Assembly: GCA_033807775.1 (NCBI GenBank)
Contig: CM066315.1
Span: forward strand, 7,816,501 to 7,880,500
Reading direction: 5' to 3'
From: Saussurea involucrata
Taxonomy: Eukaryota; Streptophyta; Magnoliopsida; Asterales; Asteraceae
Length of the DNA stretch: 64,000 bases
Positions 57,746 to 64,000 of this stretch are shown here, in pieces; position 1 is the first letter of the stretch; each line of letters starts with the position of its first letter. The position numbers and the translations under genes were made by a program. The notes below the pieces were generated by a model. It was given only the letters and a program-made list of their open reading frames with translations. It was not told the origin of the DNA and ran no database searches.

Positions 57746-57960
57746 GATGGGAAATAAAGCAACCATTGATGAAGTCCTTGATGATGTAGATACTTATAAG
57801 GTTAGCGACTAAAAAACGTTTCATTTATGCTGTTAATAACACCAAAACATTTCTTCCATATATATCATAGGATTGTATAATTGCATTTTGGTGGATGGCA
57901 TGTAGGACGGGAAGATCAACTATGAAGAATTTGTGATCAGAACACTTTTAGCATGATTTA
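57746..57960 (+). pseudogene. Captured EF-hand fragment (CDPK-like)
   Basis: 57746-57800 reads MGNKATIDEVLDDVDTYK up to a GTTAGC donor, and after a GTAG acceptor 57905-57957 reads DGKINYEEFVI. Together they form one EF-hand loop (D-x-D-x-Y-x-D-G-x-I-x-x-x-E) split by an intron, as in calcium-dependent protein kinases. No kinase domain is present. Probably another captured Helitron exon pair. Confidence 0.6.
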
Positions 57961-58551
57961 TTGTATTACTAATCAAACTTCATGGTTATAGCACGCAACA
58001 AGGTTGACATTTTTGCTTTCCAACAGGCTTTGAAGATGGCAAACATTAACCCTGATAAAACAGTAAGTTGTCTTAGACTTTCGATAATACAAAGTCCGTT
58101 TGCCATTTTTGTGTTCTAATTATTTGTTAATGATTTAAATTTTTGCATTTTAGATGTTCTGCGATGATCGTATATGCATTATACAAATTGCAAAAGTCAC
58201 GGTCGGACAACACTGTGTTTGGTGAACGTTATATTGTCCGTGTTTTTAAAAGGTTGGGTCATTAGAGCGTAAAAATGGCGATTAGAGAGCATCCATAACT
58301 TCAGGGCGGCACTGCCGGAGCTGCAGCAATAGGAATCGGTGATGAAATCGAAGATGTTTTCGATTAGCAGAAGATTGCAATTAAGACTCTTGTAGACAAG
58401 CATGGAAGTGTTACTCCTCTAACCTCTTATGGCTATGTGATAAAGTTGAAAGATGTTTCTTTGAAGTTAGTTTTGCTTAATCAAGAGGACTTTATTTATG
58501 CAACTGGTTTTTAGTTTGGATCAATTACATCATACCCACTTACCCAGCTCA

Positions 58552-58580
58552 CCCGGTGCATTGCACGGGCACACTGCTAG
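58552..58580 (+). mobile_element. Helitron 3' terminus (plus orientation)
   Basis: Hairpin CCCGGTGCATTGCACGGG, 7-bp spacer, CTAG, then host T and a TA run. Nearly the same as the minus-strand terminus at 43834. The element body lies to the left and should include the fimbrin and EF-hand fragments. 5' end not located. Confidence 0.78.
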
Positions 58581-58766
58581 TATATATATAGCTACGAAAG
58601 TCCATTTACTTACAAATAAGGTTTGGTATTACAAACACATGATGTTTGTCTCTACAAGTTTAAAGAACTTACAAGCAAATTTAACTGAAAATCTCTTAAA
58701 TTGGGAACCAAAATTTGTGTAATGTGACATGAGAACAAACCTGCAGGCGACAAACATGTATCGTTT

Positions 58767-61700
58767 TCATCTAAAAGATGAATCGTTAAAAGTTTTGGTT
58801 TTGCTATCAACAAACGCTTGGACCGAGGGTTCCCTTCCAAGAAAATCTGATAGGAGTTCAATAGGTTCCTTTGATCCTCCAGGTGCCAATACCTGTTGAT
58901 CCACGAAAATTTTCCACCAAAGTCAACATTTTTCATCGATAGCAATTCAATACCTTAGAAATTAAAATACCGCATCCAGCTAAATGAAAGAATTCTCGTT
59001 TTTATGCCCAAGAACAATTGAAGTTACATCAATGGTCATTGACATAGCGGTACCTGGGTTACTGGTAGAGCCCAACTTCCTTGGAGGTCAAGGGTTAAAG
59101 CTAACCAAAGGTATTGAGTGTGTGTGTGTGTGTGTGTATGTGGGTTTTGCTAAAATATTATATAATTTAAAGAGAAAAACTACTGAAGTTAGGGGCCGTT
59201 TACCAAACCCTTACCCGGGTAAGCGCTTACCAGTAAATTTCAACACTATCACTTACTCACCGGGTAAGATTTTAGTCCACCAAAACAATATCGTATGCAA
59301 CAATATTTCCGGTAAGCGCAAACCGTGGTATGACTCTCGGTCATTTCCTTAGCTCTTACCGGGATAAAATTCTTGGTTCTTGCCATATCCATCCGGTAAA
59401 ATAATGTGACTTGGTGGCACTTACCAAGTAAGCGTTCGGTAAATGACCCTTTTACTTGTACGGTACAAGTAATTAATGCTGCCTGGGATGAGATTCTCCG
59501 GTACTAGATTTTAGGCATGACTGGCCAGTGGGTACAAGACATGTAAAATCACAAAGAATACTTGCATCAACTTGTAAAGAATATATTCTGATTGGAGTAT
59601 CAGAACACCAATGAATCCCATCCACAAACCCATTATGTTTATCTCATTTTTTTTATTTTTTTCCAATCTTCTTTTTCTTTTTCGTTAGAGAACATAACTT
59701 GAGTACCTTATTCCTGAAATGCATGCCTGTATGCTGGTTGAAAATATCATCACGAAACTTTGAAGCATATATATCAGCTGCAAAAACCTGTAACAATATA
59801 TATATATATATATATATGTTCTTAGTATAAACTTATGTATTGTTGGTATAACGTACGTTACAAATAAAAATGCACCATATATTAATAGCAACCATAATCA
59901 TGTGAACACCAGTACTTAATTGAGATCCATTAGAAGGATGAATCTTGTAGAAGATGATACTAGCCAAGAATATAAAAACGGATAAAATAAAATAAAAACG
60001 TAATTCCAAACCTGACTCCAAATATGACTATAGCAAGCAGCTTCACAGCCAATAGCACTACTTGGGAAACAAGAGGCTGGGTTGGTTCCTTCCAACATTG
60101 GTAAACCGAGCATTACCTGCAAAGAGAAGGCAATTTTGTAAAAGAATTCGCTAGATGATTTATGATTACGTTTTTTAAATGAAATACACTATTATAGCAC
60201 AAGTACGTTACCTTTGGGTGGAGATGCTTAAATAAACCAACAATGTCAACGTTTTCAGTGGAATGAATAATCTGATCAAAGAGACCTGAAAAATACATCT
60301 CTTGAGTTTTTTTTAACCGATAAACAGAGTATTTACTTATGTATAAGAGATTATGCATGTTAAGGCAAAAAAAGTCATCGCATATACTAAATTGGGGTTG
60401 GGTTCCGGTGAGAAGTTGAGGTTAACGTGAGAAGTGCGAGAAGTGGTTATCAACCGTTGGATGAGAAATGGACGCACATTAGGATGAGATGCACCAAGAT
60501 AAGATGCACCGGATCAATTCTCTTCTAAGCCGCAATTCATGGGAGGGCATCTGATTAAAAGTGATCAACGGTTCAGATCCACTTCTCACACGATCCTTCG
60601 CCTACTAAATTGCAAACATATAATGATTCCCGAGTGGCCTTGTTTATTCATCTATTTCTCACTTTTATATACTGGTTCTAGTTTCACCTACTGTTTTCTT
60701 CACCTCGTTCCAAGTAAAAAGCACAAAAATGGGTACCATGAAATCCTTCTATGTAAAATCTTTTCCTTTGTTTTTCTTGGAAGGGATAAGGATAATACCA
60801 TCAACTTTCTTAGAGAGAGAGATAACTTACAGTATAGAATTTCTTGCTTCAATTTAAGAGCCGAAAAGGAACACCGCCATCTCTTTAGTGATTTGCATAC
60901 ATCATCCTTTATAGGCTTTGTGATGTCCTACAAGTGATTGAGAATTGCGATTGATAAACTTTATAGTAGAGGGTTGGGTAGCATATGCTCAACGTTCAAA
61001 TTCTAGTTTTAGACAACTTCTTATCAGCAGACAAAATGTACACGCTCGACCTAAGAGAGCTGGTAACTATGTAGACATGCTTGAATAGACTCGGGTTTGG
61101 AAAATGATTTATTAACTCAAAAATAAGATGCATAGTGATCAAAGAAAAAAAAATCACCTGATGAAAACCAGATATCAGCTTTAGGGAAGCCGCTTCATAA
61201 CACCTATTCATCCAAATCTAAATTAGTTGGAGTTTATCACATGCATAATTGAGAGGTAAAAAACATTTAAACACAAACGTACCAATTCTCTAACACCTGG
61301 GCAGGTATCTCCACAAAGTCGGAATCAAGTTGCAATCCACCAAATTTTGCAAATGATGCACGATTGCATATATAATGGACCTAAACCACATCATCAAGAC
61401 ATAAAAAAGTTAATACATCCCACAAGCAGTCTTATTAGTTATTACCCTCTCAGATGGGCATCAAAGTAAGATGCTAGATCTAAAGTAAACTAATTCAAAC
61501 AAAGACAAGAATATCCAGATGCATCGTAAGGATTGGATTATGATTATCAGATTATGTAATCCAGCAGAACAAAAATAAAATAAAATGTATACCCGTCAAA
61601 AGAAGGATTAGATTATGATTACAAAGATAACATAACTGCATAAGTTTGCCCAAACTTTAAAGTGGAAATTGACATACCACATGGCCAAACTCATGAAAAA

Positions 61701-63891
61701 GTTTAAGCACTTCAGAGAATCGTAATAACACGGGATCACCACCAACTTCCTTTTTGATTTGGGTTACCAGCAAGGCCACAGGAATCTGAAACAGAATTTA
61801 GAAGACCTAATGAAGTATGCATTATCATACAGAAAAGAAAGTGGCCCAGCTATCATGCCTAACCAAGCGAGAAAAATTAATAGAATTTGGTTGCAAAAAA
61901 TAAATAAGAAAGCTAATGTCAAAGTATCAAAACTTTTATTACAACTGAAAACGTTTTAGAAGTAAAATAATATGCCATTATGTCGATATAAAATTTGGTA
62001 GACACTAGGTTTATGAACTTCAAAAGCAAATATTAATTACCGAAAAGAGTTACGTGTACCTGTCTTGAACCATTGGTTAATGAGCTGTTTTGGAAAGGGA
62101 CAACACAAGTCTGACCATACTTTCCTTCCCTGTTAGAGTGGAAAAACAAAAAAATGAGAATATTCTACTCATAGATTGACGGCCAAGTATTAACAGATAA
62201 CATTTCACATATGAACCTGGTATACATATCAAGGTAGAAGTAACCAAGTAAATCGGTGGAGTTCAAGTCAAAAACTGAAAAAAGCTGGACATCACTATGC
62301 CAGACCTCCGCATCATCAACTTTTTCAAATCTTAAGCCTGCAATGAAACGTGCAAGTTGAATATTATTTTGATGATTCAAAAACAAAGGCGAAGGATCGT
62401 GGGAGAAGTTGAGGTTAACGTGAGAAGCCTGAGAAGTGAAACCATTGATCACTTTTAATCAAATGCCCTTCCATGAATTGCGGCTTAGAAGGGAATTGAT
62501 CCAGTGCATCTGGGTGCATTTCATCCTAGTGTGCGTCCATTTCTCATCCAACGGTCGATAACCACTTCTCACGCTTCTCACGTTAACCTCAACTTCTCAC
62601 CGGAACCCAACCCTTCAAACAAATAGGAAGAGTTAAATGTTTCTTGACATAGACTTGAGTTAATTACCAAAAAGATCTTGGCATACTTTGAAAATCCCTG
62701 ATTGGACCAAAGAAACAGGAAAGTACTGCTTTACAGCTTCAAAGTCCAGATCGAACTGTTCTTCTTCAACTTTCTTTACATAATACGGTAGATCTTCAAT
62801 CCCAAAGGGGATTTCTCCTTCCTCTTTATTCTGAACGCCAGAAAACATTATCGAAAAAATAAATTCGACCATTCAAATAAGATACAAGAAAATAAGTGAC
62901 AGTGTCTAAATATATGAATAATGCATGTTGTACAAACCTTTACGTCTTTTAGCAGGGTAAGTTCTCGAGAAGCCAAATCATTCAAACTGGCAGAGATGTC
63001 CTCTAGAAACTCAAATACCTGAAAATTCAGTACTGATCATTCAACTTGAAAGTTAAAAACCTGACTTTGGAGGTAAAAGTTATTACTTTAAAACACAATG
63101 ATATGGATATGAACCTGCACAAACCTTTGAGGATGACATTGCCATTCTGCGATCGGCGACAAAATCTGCATAGTTAGTATAGCCAAGTAATCTAGCAGAT
63201 TTATGGCGCAACTGAACCTGAAAAGATTTAAAGATAAGGTCAATGTAAAGAATCAACTGACGAAAAAGAAGATTCAGTCAGACCGGAAAATCATCACTCT
63301 TATTACACAACACTGCTTTTACCGATAAGTCTGCACATATAAGCAAACTAGTCCCTGGCTCTTAAGAGATCAAATGTGTGCTTCGTTAAAAACAAACACA
63401 ACTTCTCCCCGCTGAAATTACCAAATTTATCCATCCATTTCCTTCATCTTGCCACATATAGTTGCAAATTCTTTAGATTAATTTTTATTGCCCCCCACAA
63501 AGTTGCCTCACTCCAGTCCTATTATTTTGAAACTGTAAGGAGCATGAACTTCTTGGTATTGTTAACTCTACACCATGAGTCATTTTTTAAAAGAGCCAGC
63601 AGACTTTTAGTTCTTTCATGCTTTTTCTAAGAAATTTATTTTTAACGGAACTTTAGGCATAAAACCATATCTAGATGTGAACAATTTCCTGTGTCATCAG
63701 TAATTCACAGGTGCATGTTAAGTGTCGCCAAGAATATTCAAGTAACGTTAGCAGTCAAACATATTATATGTGACCTCACAAGAATTTTCAGACGGTTTTT
63801 AGTTCAATATTACCAATTTCTCTAATATGGGAAGATTGGCTTCACATCTTCTTCCATAGGCCACCGCAACAACCCTCTTGGTCAATCCCAC
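58767..63891 (-). CDS. Thimet oligopeptidase-like M3 metallopeptidase, 3' part
   Basis: Fourteen minus-strand exons with GT-AG borders join in one frame to 446 residues plus stop: 63814-63891, 63125-63217, 62938-63018, 62668-62830, 62217-62337, 62060-62129, 61678-61785, 61283-61380, 61158-61203, 60831-60927, 60212-60285, 60012-60116, 59707-59787 and 58767-58892. The zinc motif HEFGH ends exon 61678-61785, and the third ligand Glu is in FVEIPAQ in the next exon. GTNPASCFP and DFLGREPS complete the family signature. It hydrolyses short peptides in late proteolysis. It best resembles Arabidopsis At1g67690 by memory. The N-terminal half and any targeting signal lie beyond 64000. Introns hold MITEs at 59192, 60395 and 62388. 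Confidence 0.95.
59192..59451. mobile_element. Tourist-like MITE, copy 2
   Basis: Starts GGGGCCGTTTACC after TTA, with the same interior as 18792-19099 (CAACACTATCACTTACT, CGGGTAAGATTTTAGTCCACC). Lies in the last intron of the oligopeptidase gene. The right end GGTAAATGACCC is degraded. Confidence 0.75.
60395..60602 (+). mobile_element. MULE-like MITE, copy 2 (intact TSD)
   Basis: 208 bp starting GGGTTGGGTTCCGGTGAGAA and ending CACACGATCCTTCGCC, flanked by a perfect 10-bp duplication TACTAAATTG (60385-60394, 60603-60612). That length suits a Mutator-like element. It lies in an intron of the oligopeptidase gene. Confidence 0.85.
62388..62613 (-). mobile_element. MULE-like MITE, copy 3 (inverted)
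   Basis: 226 bp, the reverse of copy 2: starts GGCGAAGGATCGTGGGAGAA and ends CACCGGAACCCAACCC. Flanks TTCAAAAACAAA and TTCAAACAAA suggest an imperfect duplication. In another intron of the same gene. Confidence 0.85.
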
Positions 63892-64000
63892 CTTCAACAA
63901 AGTGAAACAAACTATAAGCACATATTTGTTAACCGGAAGAGAGACTGAATCTTATAAACAAAAAGCATAACGAAAAAAACAAAACAGACGAAGAAACAAA

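Overview
This is nuclear DNA of a flowering plant, almost certainly a eudicot. It has spliced genes with GT-AG introns, plant-only gene families (R2R3-MYB, CYP71-type P450, the photosystem II factor HHL1), AT-rich intergenic DNA and dense plant transposons. Asteraceae is a guess I cannot support firmly. There are no bacterial features, CRISPR arrays or rRNA genes.

Layout. 1-10072: two retroelements of one Ty1/copia Sirevirus-type family lie tail to tail: the 3' end of a plus-strand copy (1-1380) and a complete minus-strand copy (1886-10067). 11.0-12.1 kb: R2R3-MYB gene (minus) with a SINE in intron 2 and a foldback repeat upstream. 13.8-15.5 kb: PIF/Harbinger transposon with a frameshifted transposase. 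15.7-17.3 kb: a large inverted repeat pair. 20.1-22.1 kb: CYP71-type P450 (plus). 22.8-26.4 kb: HHL1 (minus, five exons). 26.7-30.8 kb: a three-layer nest (older repeat > hAT element > solo LTR). 31.9-35.9 kb: PP2A B' (B56) regulatory subunit (minus, two coding exons). 36-43.8 kb: gene-free, with MITEs, SINEs and a deleted Harbinger relative. 43.8-58.6 kb: DNA bounded by two Helitron 3' ends pointing outward, with captured fragments of RPL13A, fimbrin and an EF-hand gene, and an intact copia element (45731-50460) with unusual TA...TA termini. 58.8-63.9 kb: 3' part of a thimet oligopeptidase gene (minus, 14 exons seen), running off the right edge.

Host genes supported: MYB, P450, HHL1, PP2A B' and thimet oligopeptidase. 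HHL1 and the oligopeptidase correspond, as I recall, to neighbouring Arabidopsis loci (At1g67700 and At1g67690), so the interval looks like an ancestral neighbourhood stretched by transposons. The genes share no obvious pathway.

The most notable signals are: six GGTATACC palindromes per Sirevirus LTR, set in three pairs 21-22 bp apart upstream of the TATA box; two apparently very young, complete retrotransposons of different lineages; Helitron exon capture; and an inverted pair of MULE-like MITEs inside two introns of one gene. All comparisons were made by eye; no alignment or database search was run.
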